Shown: positions 1 to 11,584 of the stretch, piece by piece | How positions within the stretch are numbered: the stretch's first letter is position 1 | How the letters are laid out: every line of letters starts with the position of its first letter | Assembly (NCBI GenBank): GCA_033558025.1 | Contig: JAUCEF010000016.1 | Location: 2,480,001-2,544,000, forward strand | DNA length: 64,000 nt | Source: Phytophthora sp. 'mugwort' | Taxonomy: Eukaryota > Oomycota > Peronosporomycetes > Peronosporales > Peronosporaceae | Direction of reading: 5' to 3' | Notes under the pieces: model-generated | The model's database searches: none | What the model saw: the letters and a program-made list of their open reading frames with translations, nothing else | Told to the model about the DNA's origin: nothing | Position numbers and translations under genes: made by a program

Positions 1-2171
1 TGCTATCCTTTTAGTGCAATAAGCTATTGCATGCATTAAACGGATAAGTATTATTGAGACAGGGGTTTGTGACCCAGGTGCTTAAAACTCGCACCTGCTG
101 ATCGGGTGGCAGCCGGTCCGCAAATAAATCGAGCATGACATAACACACCAGATGCCCGATTAAGTAGCTCGGTGCGCATTTCTCTGGCCTCACATTATTT
201 ATACTCTGGTCGATCCGACTGGTAAAAAACGGAGCGACAAAATACTTGCAAAGCACAGTACATATAGCAGTGAGACAGGGCTGAAGTAGGTCGGCTTGTC
301 ATAAAAGATGGAACGACAAAGATGTGCGCGCCTTATTTTTTTTTATGCGTTGCCGGGATGGATAAGATTCTCGGATATATAGGATGATTCAGCTATAGCC
401 AATAGAGAGCTGTACGTATTCGAAACATACATTATAGAGAAATTATATTTTGGTTTGGTTACAACGCGGGTTTGTGCTTCGTACCACTTCGAGTCACCTC
501 ATACAGTGTAAACTGAGCACCTGTTCTATTGCTTAGTTGCTGTCCGTTGCTATTCGCCAGGGTCATATTCGTTCGTTGCCTTCTGCGACGGCAGTGCACT
601 TCGCTCCGGGCTGCTCCTGATCAGGTACCAGTGACCGGTGGACTGCGACGTCGTCTATCCTACCTACTCGATCAGATAAATAGACTTTTTGCGTCGGTCT
701 TTCCGTGCGTAGTGTAGGTAGTGGATACACTCCAGCGATATCGGGGCCGTTGAGTGGGGGCGCCGGGGCTAAACGACCCGGGGCTCTTAGTATCGTTTCT
801 TAGGCTGCTATATCCCGGGCTGCTGATACCAACTCGGCTCCCACGGGGGTGCAGGTACTCGTACTCCCTCACACATCATTTACCCAGGTAAGTAGCTATC
901 CGGATTTTTCGCTGCTACGATTGTTATTACTACTGCCGCTAGCACAGGTCGTGCGGCGACTTACGCTGCGTTGAGACCCATGCTCTCTCGGCGCCGGCGG
1001 TAGCCCTGGGACCGATAGTAGATCGACCGGAGTACGGGCTGCAAACCGCGACCCTCAAAGAACCACTATTTCCGACCCGACAAACGAGGGTTAGAGCATA
1101 AGGCACTTCTCGCGTCTACAGCGCGACACACGACGACTATACCGGGCGGACACAGTCCCAAAAAAGAGGGCGGTTGTCCCGATTCTGGGTGTGGACTGGT
1201 CTATCTCGCCAAAGCGTCGTTTGACATTGTGGCCCAATCGGCGCATGTCTGGCTCCAATCAGCTGGTACGTATAATAGGCGTGGAAACGCCGCACGAACA
1301 AAGGTGAAGATCCGCCTTTTGGCATGCAGCACCGCGCACGAGGACAAAACTGAGTCGCCCCTGTGATTTAAGGTCTAGGAACCGATATCGCTGGAAGAAA
1401 GCGTGCTTGAAGTTCTACGGACTGACCCGTCTCAGGGTATAACGGCCGAACCGTCGCGCGCCATCTCGCTTTATCGCCCGATTTCTGATCGCAGAAATTT
1501 TGCAGTCGACGCTGACGTCGGAAAAGGTTTCGGAGGGTTCGAATCAAGTGAATCCAAGCGGAGTTGGCGAAGCAACAAACATACGAGGGGCAGCATGCCA
1601 CAGTCAGATCATTGGAACCCAGGTGATCCCAAGTATGATTGGATATACACCTGTCATGTGCGACAGAGAACTTTCTGATTGCGCACGTAGTCGGGATCTC
1701 GGCCATACACGTAGGCGCTGTTGCCGCCCAAACTCAGCCGGATCTTTGCGTCGCCTTGGGCTTCGCCCACAGTGGTTGCCATCAAGAAATATGTCATTAG
1801 GTTATGTATTGCCTACCGGCATATCGACAGTCTAAAATAATTGATGGTCTATCCTGCGCTACTCATCAACGACTTGCTGGAAGATCTCAAATCAGTCTTG
1901 TGGTTGTCGTGGTCTTCTTTCGTTCCCCGGGTCGTGTATCTTAAACCGCTCAGTAGGAGGTGCGGAACAGCGTTACCGATAATTCAAATATGTTGTATTG
2001 TTTGTTTGTTCTACGTTGGAAAATCACGACTGACCTGAGCCGGAGGCAACCTTGCCGCCGATCTATCCTACAAAATACAAACCCATGTCGCAGCTCGAGC
2101 ATCCATGATCGCTGACCTACCGCTTATGTTGAGTTACGCCATCAATACGGGATGAACTTGAGACAAATACA
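1..2171. other. Decayed repeat-like sequence, mostly unassigned
   Basis: No continuous gene is visible. Short open frames occur on both strands without recognisable domains, apart from the zinc-knuckle-like motif listed separately. The base composition resembles the decayed Gypsy sequence further right, so this is probably the remnant of a retroelement, but that is an inference. Confidence 0.4.
1500..1835 (+). pseudogene. Possible retroelement gag relic with degenerate zinc knuckle
   Basis: A frame of about 111 codons contains CARSRDLGHTRRRC (1680-1721). This fits the CX2CX4HX4C zinc knuckle of retroelement gag proteins exactly, except that the second cysteine is serine. Arg-rich sequence follows the knuckle, as in oomycete retroelement gags. 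There is no protease or RT nearby on this strand. It could be chance, because only the spacing supports it. Confidence 0.28.
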
Positions 2172-2314
2172 CGATAAAGTTTCTTAAAGAACCTTCTTAT
2201 AAAACAATTTTATATCCTTTTCATTTAAATTTAAATTTAATTAATGAATATTTGAAAAATAAAATTTTTGCTTTTGATAAAACTTCAAGTTTTAAAATTA
2301 GTTGGTTAAATTTT
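2172..2314 (+). pseudogene. NUMT, left part: C-terminal half of an AT-rich mitochondrial reading frame
   Basis: This block is abruptly AT-rich and open in one frame, rich in Lys, Asn, Phe and Ile as in oomycete mitochondrial proteins. If the Copia element and one ATTTT target copy are removed, the frame continues through the right flank and stops at 7095-7097, so the Copia landed inside it. The protein was not identified; a mitochondrial ribosomal protein is possible. The mitochondrial origin is supported by the nad4 piece on the other side of the Copia. Confidence 0.6.
2310..2314. repeat. Target-site duplication of Copia-1, left copy (ATTTT)
   Basis: ATTTT directly precedes the LTR and is repeated exactly at 7051-7055. 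A 5-bp duplication is usual for Copia integrases. The LTR start at TATTGAGGG is fixed by the first base shared by both LTRs. Confidence 0.8.
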
Positions 2315-2657
2315 TATTGAGGGTTGCCAGGTTTTGGTACTGTGTACCAGTAACCGGTTAACCCGAACCGGTCCAACACGATCCCGCGATGTTTACGGTA
2401 CGTTGTTTACGCAACCGATGATTAGACGAGTAGGATGATTGGACGAGTGCGGAGTGTTGGTGATTGGATGCACCAAATGATTGGATGCAGGGCTGCATAT
2501 CTATGTGGTAGACTAGGTAGTGTAAGCTCCGATAAATCAATCACTTTCGAATCTTCCTTCTTCAGCTCAAGTGGTCTTCACTCCGGTCCCCGCACCCAAG
2601 TGCAGAACTCCCTCCGCTCAACCCAAGCCTCGCTTCAAGACCTCAACACCTTTATCA
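2315..2657 (+). repeat. 5' LTR of Copia-1
   Basis: The repeat runs from TATTGAGGG to CTTTATCA and matches 6710-7050 throughout apart from two extra bases (AC) near 2377. The U3 part contains a near-repeated GGTACTGTGTACC/ACCGGTTAACCCGAACCGGT palindromic stretch. Confidence 0.95.
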
Positions 2658-2672
2658 GGTTATGAGCCCAAG
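2658..2672 (+). promoter_or_regulatory. Primer-binding site: half-tRNA type, tRNA-Met anticodon region
   Basis: GGTTATGAGCCCAAG directly follows the LTR. It is complementary to a methionine tRNA anticodon stem-loop (CTCATAACC, anticodon CAT). Drosophila copia also primes from an internal initiator-tRNA-Met fragment rather than the 3' end. The ATG inside the site is also the first possible start of the polyprotein. Confidence 0.7.
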
Positions 2673-5600
2673 CACCATGTCCTCTGCCCAAGACGTCTCG
2701 ACCAAGGTCTCCATCGACAAGTTCAACGGAGACAACTACGCGACGTGGAACCGCTACATGCGTGGCGTGTTCCTGACCAAGTCGACGTGGCATGTGGTGA
2801 ATCGGGAAACGTCTCCATCCTTTACGGACTCCCGGGCCAAGGACGAGTATGTCAAGTCGAGCAACATCGCTTTTGGACTGATGTTGCTTCACATGGACGC
2901 CGACTACCATCATGTGGTCGATGACTGCGAGGAAGCATGGATCGCGTGGACGCGCTTGAAGACGCTGTACGGTGGATCGCAGAAGGCTGGTCGCATCTAC
3001 CTGAAGCGACAGCTCTTCAGCATGGAGATGTCGGAAGGCGGCAATGTGTTGCATCATTGCAATGATGTCCTGAACATCAGCGCCAAGCTCAGCAGCATCG
3101 GCGCCAAGATGGAGGACGAGGACGTGGCGATCTGCTTGCTGCGCAGTCTCCCCAAGAGCTACGAGAACGTCGTGCTGAACTTGGAGATGAGCAATGCAGA
3201 GCTGCGGTCGCAAGACGTTGTGAAGGTGCTCACGAACGAGCACATCAAGCGACAAGGCGAGAAGACGGCGACGGTGAAGACTGAGAACGCGGCCAAGGCG
3301 TTCAACACCGACCGTGAGCCTCGCCAATGCACGTACTGCGGAAAATTGGGGCATGTCATTGACAAGTGCTGGACCAAGCAGAAGGACGAGAACCGAGGGC
3401 CAAGACGCGGCGGCAACGGCCGTGGACGCGGGGCCAACAACATCCAGTGGAGAAACGACAGCGACGGCTACGACAACGACTACGATCGAGTGGCGTTCGC
3501 GGTTTCCCTGGAATGTGGAGTTTCGACGGACAAGAATGTGTCCGGGATGTGGGCGGTCGACAGCGGTGCCACGCACCATATTTGCAACGACAAGTCCAAG
3601 TTCGCCAATTTGATCGAGCGAAGTGAAGGCGAACTTTCGGTGGCCGATGGCAACAAGGCTGCCATCAAGGGTGTGGGGACCATCGTGGAAAGAGTGGTCC
3701 TGCCTAACGGCGACGAGCGCGAGATCGAGATCAAGAACGCGCTTTACGTGCCAAATATGAGCAAGAATCTGCTTTCAGTGCCGCAGATAAACAAGCATGG
3801 CAAGTTCCAAGTGGTATTTGACGGCACTGAGATGCACGTTTCGCGCAAGGACTCGAATCAAGTGGTGGCGACGGCGGATCTCGTGGACGGACTCTACTGG
3901 CTTCGCACACCTCAGCGATCGGCAAATGCGGCGACAAGTGGAAGGACGGTCGATTTGCACGCGCGTATGGGTCACGCTCCAGTCGAGGTTCTTCGCAAGA
4001 TGGTCGACACCAAGATGATCAAGGACGCGAAAGCACCTTCCAAATCGAGTGGACCAAGTGTGTGTCGTGGTTGCCAGCAAGGCAAAATGGTCCAAAAACC
4101 ATTCCCAAGCAACCGTGACGAGCGTCGCTACGACACATTTGAGCTGCTCCACTTTGACATCTGCGGACCCATGGAGGAAAACTCGCTTGGCGGTAGCAAG
4201 TACCTGCTCCTGATCGTGGACGAAGCCAGCGGATGCATGAAGGGTTTCTGTCTGCGTGCCAAGTCGGAAAGTGAAGACTGCATCAAGACATACATCATGA
4301 AGGTGCAGACGCAGTTCGGCAAGAAGGTCAAGTTTGTGCGGCACGACGGAGCTCGTGAGTTTGCGACTAACTCGCTCAAGGCTTTTTACGAAGACGAAGG
4401 CATCGAGCAGCAAACCACGGTTCCGTACGCGCACCAGACCAACGGCACGGCAGAGCGAGCCATCCGAACTATCGTCACGATCGGCCGCAGCATGTTGCAT
4501 CACGCCAAGCTGGACAAGTGTTTCTGGGCTGAGGCGGCGATGACGGCCATCTATGTGAAGAACCGCCTGCCGTCACCCAAGATCGAGCACAAGACTCCGT
4601 TCGAGATCGTCTACAAGTCCAAGCCGAGTGTGAAGCACATGCGTGTTTTCGGCTGTCGGACGTACATCCTGACTCCGAAGGAGAAGCGACTCAAGTGGGA
4701 TCCCAAGGCTCGCGCCGGATTGTTTCTGGGTTACGAAGAAGTGTCCAAGGCGTATCGACTTTATGACATCGAGGCGGGGCAGGTGGTCATCAGTCGCGAT
4801 GTCAACTTCGATGAATCGACCTTTGGATTTTCACCGTCGATTTCTGATGAAGATGTCGACGACCTGGACTTCGACTCGCTCGACATCGACGATGATGGTC
4901 CGCGCCAGACGGAGTACAAACAGGCAGGGAAGCGCAAGAGCCGCCCGAGTGACGAAGATGAAGCTGCCAGAAGACCGCGCGCTGTGCGTCATCGACCTGG
5001 ACTGGAAGAAGCAAGTGCACCGAACGACTCCCCTTCGCACCGAACAGACGCAGATGAAGAAGAAAAGTCTGGAGACCAAGATGAAGAATCGACTCCATCT
5101 GTGTTTTGGCGTGCAAGTGCCAACGCGGTCGAAGCAGCCGTGGACTTATCGGAGCCGTCGACATTCCAAGAAGCGGTCAACGGCCCGGACCAATTGCACT
5201 GGCGCAAGGCGATTCGTGCTGAGTTAAAGTCGATGCGACTTCGTGGTGTGTTTCGTGCTGCCAAGTTGCCCAGCGGACAAAGCGCCATCGGTACCAAGTG
5301 GGTGTTCAAGATTAAGCGCAAAGCCGACGGATCGATCGAGAAGTACAAGGCGCGCCTGGTGGCCAAGGGTTTCAAGCAAAAGTACGGCATCGACTACACG
5401 GAGACGTTCTCGCCCGTGGTCAAGTACGTGACGCTGCGCATGGTCATCGCGATTGCCAAGTATTTCGACTGGCCCCTCGACCAACTCGACGTGGTAACGG
5501 CATTTCTGTACGGCGTCATGAAGGAGTTGGTGTTCTGCGTGGTTCCTGAAGGCGTCGAGCTGGATGGTGATTTCGACTGCCTGGAATTGGTGAAGGCGAT

Positions 5601-6702
5601 TTACGGTCTCAAGCAAGCTTCGCGCGTATGGAACGAGACCTTCGACGAATTCGTGTGTTCTATCGGTTTTCAAGTTTCAGCCTTCGACCCGTGCCTCTAC
5701 ATCAAGGTTGTCGATGGCCACTGTGTGCTCGTGCTGGTCTACGTGGACGATGTGTTGGTCACCGGAAGTTCACCCGAGCTGATCTCACGCACGAAGAACG
5801 ACCTCAAGACACGCTTCGAAATGACTGACAGTGGCAAGTGTGTGTTCGTCCTTGGAATCGAGCTGGTGGATGGCCCGGACGGCAGCGTGACGATGTGCCA
5901 GCGGCGTTATGTGGATGATATCCTGAAGCGTTTCGGTTTGGACGAGTGCAAGGCTGTGGTGAGTCCGGTAGACATGAGCACTCGACTGGTTCCAAGTGAC
6001 GCAGCGACCAAGGTGAACGCTCCGTTTCGCGAAGCTGTGGGTGCCCTCATGCACTTGATGACTGCTACTCGCCCGGATATCGCGTACGCAGTAGGCTATG
6101 TATCGCGCTTCATGGAGAACCCCCAAGAGGAACACTGGGTTGCGGTCAAGCGCATTTTTCGCTATCTACAAGGCACCAAGACGCATGGAATCTGTTTCAA
6201 GCCAGGCAACAAGATCGACTTTCGTGGGTATTCGGATGCGGACTGGGCTGGCGACCTCGCGGACCGCAAGTCGACTTCCGGCTACACGTTCATGCTGATG
6301 GGTGCGCCAGTGAGCTGGGGAAGCAAGAAGCAGTCAAGTGTTTCGCTGTCTACGAGCGAGGCGGAATACATCGCGCTCAGTCTGGCGATCCAAGAAGGCA
6401 AGTGGATTCATCGCCTGCTATGCGAGATTTTGGCGGCTGCCAACGAGACTGGACCCGAGCTCAAGATCCGCGAAGACAACCAGTCGTGCATCAAGATGAC
6501 GAAGAACCCAGTGAACCATGGTCGCGCCAAGCACATCGACATCAAGTACCATTACATCCGTGATGAGGTCAAGCGCGGCGAAGTCAAGCTCGAGTACTGC
6601 GAGACTTCTATCATGCTGGCGGACATCATGACCAAGGCACTGCCAGGACCGCGACACACGGATCTGACGGCGTCCCTCGGAATCCACGCGTGTTCGCATT
6701 GA
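2662..6702 (+). CDS. Copia gag-pol polyprotein
   Basis: Single 1346-codon frame without breaks. Domains in order: gag N-terminus (about residues 14-200), CCHC zinc knuckle [14 protein letters not shown] (223-236), aspartic protease DSGA (300-303), GAG-pre-integrase with His/Cys zinc site (433-471), integrase catalytic core with D499, D562 and E598, an acidic linker (725-820), reverse transcriptase with TKWVFKIKR (878-886), [10 protein letters not shown] (942-951) and the YVDD box (1027-1030), then RNase H with SDADWAGD and STSEAEY, ending close to the 3' LTR. The first ATG lies within the primer-binding site; a second ATG at 2677 gives MSSAQDV and may be the real start. Length and order are typical of intact Copia elements. 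Function: reverse transcription and integration of its own RNA. Confidence 0.96.
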   Translation: MSPSTMSSAQDVSTKVSIDKFNGDNYATWNRYMRGVFLTKSTWHVVNRETSPSFTDSRAKDEYVKSSNIAFGLMLLHMDADYHHVVDDCEEAWIAWTRLKTLYGGSQKAGRIYLKRQLFSMEMSEGGNVLHHCNDVLNISAKLSSIGAKMEDEDVAICLLRSLPKSYENVVLNLEMSNAELRSQDVVKVLTNEHIKRQGEKTATVKTENAAKAFNTDREPRQCTYCGKLGHVIDKCWTKQKDENRGPRRGGNGRGRGANNIQWRNDSDGYDNDYDRVAFAVSLECGVSTDKNVSGMWAVDSGATHHICNDKSKFANLIERSEGELSVADGNKAAIKGVGTIVERVVLPNGDEREIEIKNALYVPNMSKNLLSVPQINKHGKFQVVFDGTEMHVSRKDSNQVVATADLVDGLYWLRTPQRSANAATSGRTVDLHARMGHAPVEVLRKMVDTKMIKDAKAPSKSSGPSVCRGCQQGKMVQKPFPSNRDERRYDTFELLHFDICGPMEENSLGGSKYLLLIVDEASGCMKGFCLRAKSESEDCIKTYIMKVQTQFGKKVKFVRHDGAREFATNSLKAFYEDEGIEQQTTVPYAHQTNGTAERAIRTIVTIGRSMLHHAKLDKCFWAEAAMTAIYVKNRLPSPKIEHKTPFEIVYKSKPSVKHMRVFGCRTYILTPKEKRLKWDPKARAGLFLGYEEVSKAYRLYDIEAGQVVISRDVNFDESTFGFSPSISDEDVDDLDFDSLDIDDDGPRQTEYKQAGKRKSRPSDEDEAARRPRAVRHRPGLEEASAPNDSPSHRTDADEEEKSGDQDEESTPSVFWRASANAVEAAVDLSEPSTFQEAVNGPDQLHWRKAIRAELKSMRLRGVFRAAKLPSGQSAIGTKWVFKIKRKADGSIEKYKARLVAKGFKQKYGIDYTETFSPVVKYVTLRMVIAIAKYFDWPLDQLDVVTAFLYGVMKELVFCVVPEGVELDGDFDCLELVKAIYGLKQASRVWNETFDEFVCSIGFQVSAFDPCLYIKVVDGHCVLVLVYVDDVLVTGSSPELISRTKNDLKTRFEMTDSGKCVFVLGIELVDGPDGSVTMCQRRYVDDILKRFGLDECKAVVSPVDMSTRLVPSDAATKVNAPFREAVGALMHLMTATRPDIAYAVGYVSRFMENPQEEHWVAVKRIFRYLQGTKTHGICFKPGNKIDFRGYSDADWAGDLADRKSTSGYTFMLMGAPVSWGSKKQSSVSLSTSEAEYIALSLAIQEGKWIHRLLCEILAAANETGPELKIREDNQSCIKMTKNPVNHGRAKHIDIKYHYIRDEVKRGEVKLEYCETSIMLADIMTKALPGPRHTDLTASLGIHACSH

Positions 6703-6709
6703 GGGGGCG
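6700..6709 (+). promoter_or_regulatory. Polypurine tract of Copia-1
   Basis: TGAGGGGGCG directly abuts the 3' LTR and overlaps the polyprotein stop codon (TGA 6700-6702). It is the usual primer site for plus-strand synthesis. Confidence 0.65.
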
Positions 6710-7050
6710 TATTGAGGGTTGCCAGGTTTTGGTACTGTGTACCAGTAACCGGTTAACCCGAACCGGTCCAACGATCCCGCGATGTTTACGGTACGTTGTT
6801 TACGCAACCGATGATTAGACGAGTAGGATGATTGGACGAGTGCGGAGTGTTGGTGATTGGATGCACCAAATGATTGGATGCAGGGCTGCATATCTATGTG
6901 GTAGACTAGGTAGTGTAAGCTCCGATAAATCAATCACTTTCGAATCTTCCTTCTTCAGCTCAAGTGGTCTTCACTCCGGTCCCCGCACCCAAGTGCAGAA
7001 CTCCCTCCGCTCAACCCAAGCCTCGCTTCAAGACCTCAACACCTTTATCA
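6710..7050 (+). repeat. 3' LTR of Copia-1
   Basis: Second copy of 2315-2657, two bases shorter and otherwise the same on reading. It ends in CTTTATCA, followed by the ATTTT target duplication. Confidence 0.95.
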
Positions 7051-7055
7051 ATTTT
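7051..7055. repeat. Target-site duplication of Copia-1, right copy (ATTTT)
   Basis: This exact repeat of 2310-2314 lies directly after the 3' LTR. Removing the element plus one copy restores an open mitochondrial-type frame across the junction. Confidence 0.8.
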
Positions 7056-7259
7056 ATAAAACATAATTATTTTAAAGAAAATAAACAAATATTATAAATA
7101 TATAAATAAAAAATAAAATCAAAATTGTGTATTTTGTATATTATTACTAATTTCTTTTAAAATTTAAATCATTTTAAAATTTATCGTAAAATTTTAATTT
7201 CTATATTTAGAGAAGATGGCTAAAATAAAACTTATTTAATATGTTAAATAGCTATTCAA
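7056..7259 (+). other. NUMT, middle part: AT-rich mitochondrial intergenic-type DNA
   Basis: The first bases complete the mitochondrial frame from 2172-2314 (stop at 7095-7097). The rest is very AT-rich with no recognisable gene, and leads directly into the nad4 piece. Confidence 0.55.
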
Positions 7260-7496
7260 ATGATTAGTCATGGTTTAGTATCGAGTGGTTTATTTTGTTT
7301 TCAATTGGATGTTTATATGATCGATATCATACAAGATTTATTAATTATTATGGTGGTTAAGCACATACAATGCCTTTATTTTGTATTGCATTATTTATTT
7401 ATGGATTAGCAAATATGTCTATTCCAGGTTCAAGTAGTTTTGTGGGTGAAATTCTTATTTTAACTGGAGTTTTTGAAGATAATACTACAACAGCTT
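7260..7496 (+). pseudogene. nad4: NUMT, right part: internal fragment of mitochondrial nad4
   Basis: Reading begins with MISHGLVSSGLF, then after a frame shift continues LYDRYHTR and YYGG, meets a TAA, and resumes MPLFCIALFIYGLANMSIPG, SSSFVGEILILTGVFEDN. These are hallmark stretches of NADH dehydrogenase subunit 4 (complex I proton channel subunit). The copy has at least one frame shift and one in-frame stop and lacks both gene ends, so it cannot function. Mitochondrial similarity stops abruptly near 7496, where GC-rich Gypsy-like DNA begins. Confidence 0.88.
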
Positions 7497-9600
7497 GTGG
7501 CGGTCCGGAATCAGGCGCATGGCGTTGCGTCCTCAGTGGGTACATCTTGCCAAGGGGTACTCGACCAATATGACCATTCGGTCGTTTGGCTGAGGGCCGT
7601 GGCAATTCTCCGCGACCTCGCTCGACGACAGCCACCTCTTCTTCCGGTCGCACGGGCTGACCTGCCCCAGCCTTCACTTGTTTCGCTGGAACGCATTCCA
7701 CCGGGGACCTATATACCACATGAACCGTAGGAGATGCGAAGTTCGGGTTCGCTTCCGCAGGCTATAACACTTCGCAAATGTTCCACATCGCACGTTCCAC
7801 CTTCTCGCGCGGCCTAGCGCCATCCGGTGGTTCCATTCACGGCTGCAGCTAAGCGTCTCATGATAGGGGTGTAGCAGGCTAACACAACCAACATAATGTC
7901 CAGGTGGAGGCAACCAATCGAGAACACCATCCAGAAATTTTCAGTCGATGGCCGTTATCGTCGCTCTCTCCCACCCTTGTAGTATGCCTTCACAAACGTC
8001 ACATACGGCGCGGTGCCGGTACATCACGGAGGAGATCGCTAACGCCAGAAACAAGTATAGGCCGACAGTGATATCGCCTGTCCTGCCCGGATGTGTTCAC
8101 GGAGGCCGCAGTGTTGCCCTCCGCATAGCGGCATGAAGTCGCTCATGATATCTGAAACGCACCGTGCGAACTCACATAAGCGTGGTGGAACGCCTCCCAT
8201 CACTTGACGCATAGCCCCCCAAGATCCCGAATCGAGACTTGTTCTCCTTCGCGACAGCTATGGGTATCAGGAATAGCAGCCCGACCATGGCCCATGTATA
8301 CTCTGATGGTGGTATGGACAGCGCATGTGGGCTACAAACCGCCTGTAAATAACATTTGACGCAAGTAAGCCCAAAGGAGAAGCCGATATCACACAGCTTT
8401 TCACTCCTGCCATGAACACCCACATCAGGTATCTCAGAGGAGTAGATAACTTCCCATCATAAGACCCCAGCGATCGCCCAGCCAAGCGAGGAAATGTTCA
8501 GAGCCGTAAGAAATCAAAAACCGGTCGTCGGCGACCAACCGTTCTGGTGGCTGCACAAATATCGGCCATCCGCGCACAGTACTTCGAAAAATCCAAATTG
8601 ACCTCTTTCATGGCCGTGGGGCTAATCCATCCAAGGCCAAACCATATTAGTCGAAATACATTGCTCAGTTCGTTTCGCAGAGAGTTATGCCACCTATTAC
8701 TGAGGTCTATGGGTTCGCCTGTGTTGGAGTCTCTCAGAGACCGAGAACGAGTCCTCCCTTCATTCACCAATTTCCCGCGAGTCCGCGCCAGCATCAAGAA
8801 GCTCATGTCCACTCGACCGACCGTCGCGGATTCCACTTGCTTTCGAGCGTTCCGAAAATTTGGACCGGGAGGCACTCGCGCCGCGGCCAAGACACTCGAG
8901 TCATCAGCAGCGGATCTGGGCCGACCTTAGCGTCTAGCTTAATGTGAACCCCATGTCTTCGGGTTTCTAGCACCTCGATCAGCTTGCTAGTGACATCACG
9001 GACGCCACCCCGAACGCGACGACGCAGGTACCGTGCTAGCGTTACAGTCGCCGCCCTCCCTACCCAAGCTCAAACGTCCTACCACCCGAGTCGCCTAGCC
9101 CGAGTTCCGCTTTAAAGTCCTGCGATCTCGTCGGCTAGCAAAGATCGTCTTCGGTCGTCTCAGTCGACTGTCGCGGCGTCTGCATATTAAGCTGCCACTA
9201 TCGTTCCCACGTCGCCGCCGACGGATACCGTCGGACCAACAAAGACGACAGCGGGCAAAAAGTCGTCCAAGGACAAGCTTAAAGCAGCGGCTCCGCCCCA
9301 CTCGTCGCCCACGAAGCAGCGTGCCAATCACAGCCGTAGACAACCTCATCTTGGATGGTTCCAAGGGGCGGTCCCAAAGGCCGCTTCACTTGTCGATGCC
9401 ATCCATGAAGGGTAGTGCCAAGGCTTCAGATAACTTTCGTCAAACCATCGGGGTGGTGCTTCATAAGGCCAAGGCGTTGGCTTCAACCAGCCTGGCGTTC
9501 CGACGCAATTCCGGCAGACCACGTTTTTTCCTGTCGGCGTCATGAGAAACTCAGATCAACGTTCCATACTCGGGCGACAAGGCTGCCCGCAACATCCAAA
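7497..9600 (-). other. Unassigned 3' part of the decayed Gypsy region
   Basis: No domain was recognised on either strand. Position and composition suggest the 3' non-coding or unrelated filler part of the minus-strand Gypsy relic. No matching LTR pair could be found by eye. Confidence 0.3.
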
Positions 9601-9608
9601 ACGCTTCA

Positions 9609-10013
9609 TTAGTCGCCGCGATAACCATATATCGTAATTCGCGAGCCGCAACTCGTTTTGCCACAATTAGCACAATCGGCATTCCCTCCTGAAATAGCTG
9701 TCTCCTTACCGCCGATAACGAGGCCTTCCGCGAAACTTATAGGTGGCAAGTTCTCTTCCATCAGTGGGCCCATATCATCATCAGAAGTACCGCTCTCCAT
9801 GCTGCCCGGCACTTCATCAGCGCAGGGACGGCTCCGGCGACCCTTGAACCGCTTCAAATGGTCCATGCGGATAGTGACAATCTTGTTCGGGTGGCTCGCG
9901 ATTTCGTGTTCTCCCCAACTTGGTCGACTACACGGTAGGCGCCGTGCAAGAGAACGCCAAATACTTTGTTTTTGCGTTCCCCTCTCCGTGCCCTGAAGTA
10001 CTAGTAAACCCAA
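9609..10013 (-). pseudogene. Gypsy integrase C-terminal region
   Basis: A 134-codon frame contains IVTIRMDHLKRFKGRRSRP. This corresponds to the HVNRLK-type motif at the end of Ty3/Gypsy integrases, followed by the SRP segment common in oomycete elements. The downstream part is acidic. It lies in the expected order after the H2C2 zinc domain at 10644-10922. The domain is truncated and the frame is not continuous with the integrase core. Confidence 0.6.
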
Positions 10014-10643
10014 ATAGCTTCTCCTTCAGTACATGATACCTTCACTTGGCTGCTCAAACCCTTCTCGTGTCTGTCCTGGCCTTATTAGCTGTCGTCCAAC
10101 TAACCGTCGCGAAATCCCACAACGAGTGGTACAGTATTTGCCGATAGACTGCATCTCGTTACTCTTCGACTCCGTCTCCGTATTCAGAATCGCTAGAATG
10201 ATTGGAGGCACCTACTCTCGTCCACACATGCTGAAGAAGGGAATCTCACTCAATGCCCCATGACAGGCGGTCCTGCACGCAAACAGGACCTCGGCAAGTA
10301 GATGTCCCAATCCGTGTGAGTTTCACTCACGATCATCCGCAGCGTCGACATCAGGGTCCCATTGAAGCGTTCCAACAGCCTTGAGTCAGCGGATGGGGGG
10401 TACGCGGAACTAAGAGCTTGTTGATTCCCCAGGTTTTAAATCTGGACTTGGCCAGATTTGACGTAGAGTCCGTTCCGGGGTCACTTAGCAGTCTCTCGGA
10501 CACACCATGCCTTCAGATGACACCTTCTATCATAGCTTTTTACAAACGAGACCGTATCGAGCGATTCCACAGCAAAACCTCCAACCCAGCGAGTAAAAGT
10601 GTCGACAACACCAGCATATACTTGTTTCATCGGTAGGTAGTTG

Positions 10644-10922
10644 CTAGAAGACCGATAACCACCACGAGCAATGTGAACGTACCCGTGAGGTCTTGAACTG
10701 GCATCCATCACGACAGCTCCCCCCCCCTCCCCCCCCCCCGCAAGTAAGACACTCACGCACGAAGTCGAGGACATCCTTCTTCCATTCATGCCAATAGGCG
10801 TGCCGTCTCGCTTTGTCGGCAGTCTTAGTCTTTCCCAGGTGAGCTGAGAAGATGTCCGCGTTGTAAGCCGTCAGCGGAATGGCCGGATGGCTGGACGTTG
10901 ATAGTCCGAGCGGGACCAGCAC
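10644..10922 (-). pseudogene. Gypsy integrase H2C2 zinc-binding domain
   Basis: The frame shows FSAHLGKTKTADKARRHAYW, then DVLDFVRECLTC. This matches the integrase zinc domain (H-x-GH-like first half, C-x2-C second half). Here the second pair is followed by a C-homopolymer (10719-10739) translated as a glycine run, which disrupts CxxC and the frame. It is the N-terminal integrase domain of the minus-strand Gypsy relic. Confidence 0.75.
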
Positions 10923-11584
10923 GAGCTCCTAGTGCACCCTTCGCATCAGCATGCCGCTCCTTACCATGCCATCTTCAAAACGTTGGCCCACTGCTGAGGA
11001 TTCAGATCCAAGACGACATCTGTAGGAAGGCCTTTAGAGCGTCAACGGTCCGTTCCTGCTCCAGGACGAGCTTATCGATATCAAACCCGAACTCGTCGAC
11101 CGGAGACGTGCCTACCACAACCACACCGTCTTGGAGGGCCCCTTTCTGCTCAGTTTTGTGTGAGAGGTTCTGTCACCCTAGGAAGTTTTCCATGGTAAAG
11201 TATCTCCAACGGGATCAGGTCATTCGCAGGTAGTTTCTTTCGGCGCCCCGCTTCCGCCACCTCCCCACTTTCGACTTGAACACGCCCTTGGCACGTAATC
11301 AAAGTCGCCGTTCCCATTGCAATTTTTTTTCGTCCGGTTCAGTGTCGTCTTCTCCTGCGTTGAGGTTTCCGGCTATTCGTATTACGCTGCATCTGGTAGA
11401 TAGGACAACCCCGACAAGCCATCCGCTTGACCCATCGACGTTCCAGGCTTGTGAAACACCTAAACTAGCAGTTGAGATACCAGCGTACCTTGATGTGCGA
11501 GTGGTTTCACCAAATATCCATGTGAAAGCTCGATGATCATTTAACAAGTCGAACTCGGTGTGATCCTGATAGCATTGAAAGTTC

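Larger units (their letters stand above)
2315..7050 (+). mobile_element. Full-length Ty1/Copia retrotransposon (Copia-1)
   Basis: The element has two LTRs (343 and 341 bp), a primer-binding site directly after the 5' LTR, one uninterrupted gag-pol frame, and a purine-rich tract directly before the 3' LTR. The ATTTT duplication at 2310-2314 and 7051-7055 marks the target site. By eye the LTRs differ only by a 2-bp AC indel, so insertion was recent. The target is a NUMT. All catalytic motifs are present, so it could be autonomous. Confidence 0.95.

Noticed and set aside
2311..2317. TTTTTAT/ATTTTAT as target duplication with the LTR starting at TGAGGG
   Set aside because: Both LTRs share TAT before TGAGGG, so the repeat starts at 2315 and a perfect ATTTT duplication results.
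2635..3579. 314-codon minus-strand frame and others inside Copia-1
   Set aside because: Antisense shadows of the gag-pol frame, caused by its third-position GC bias.
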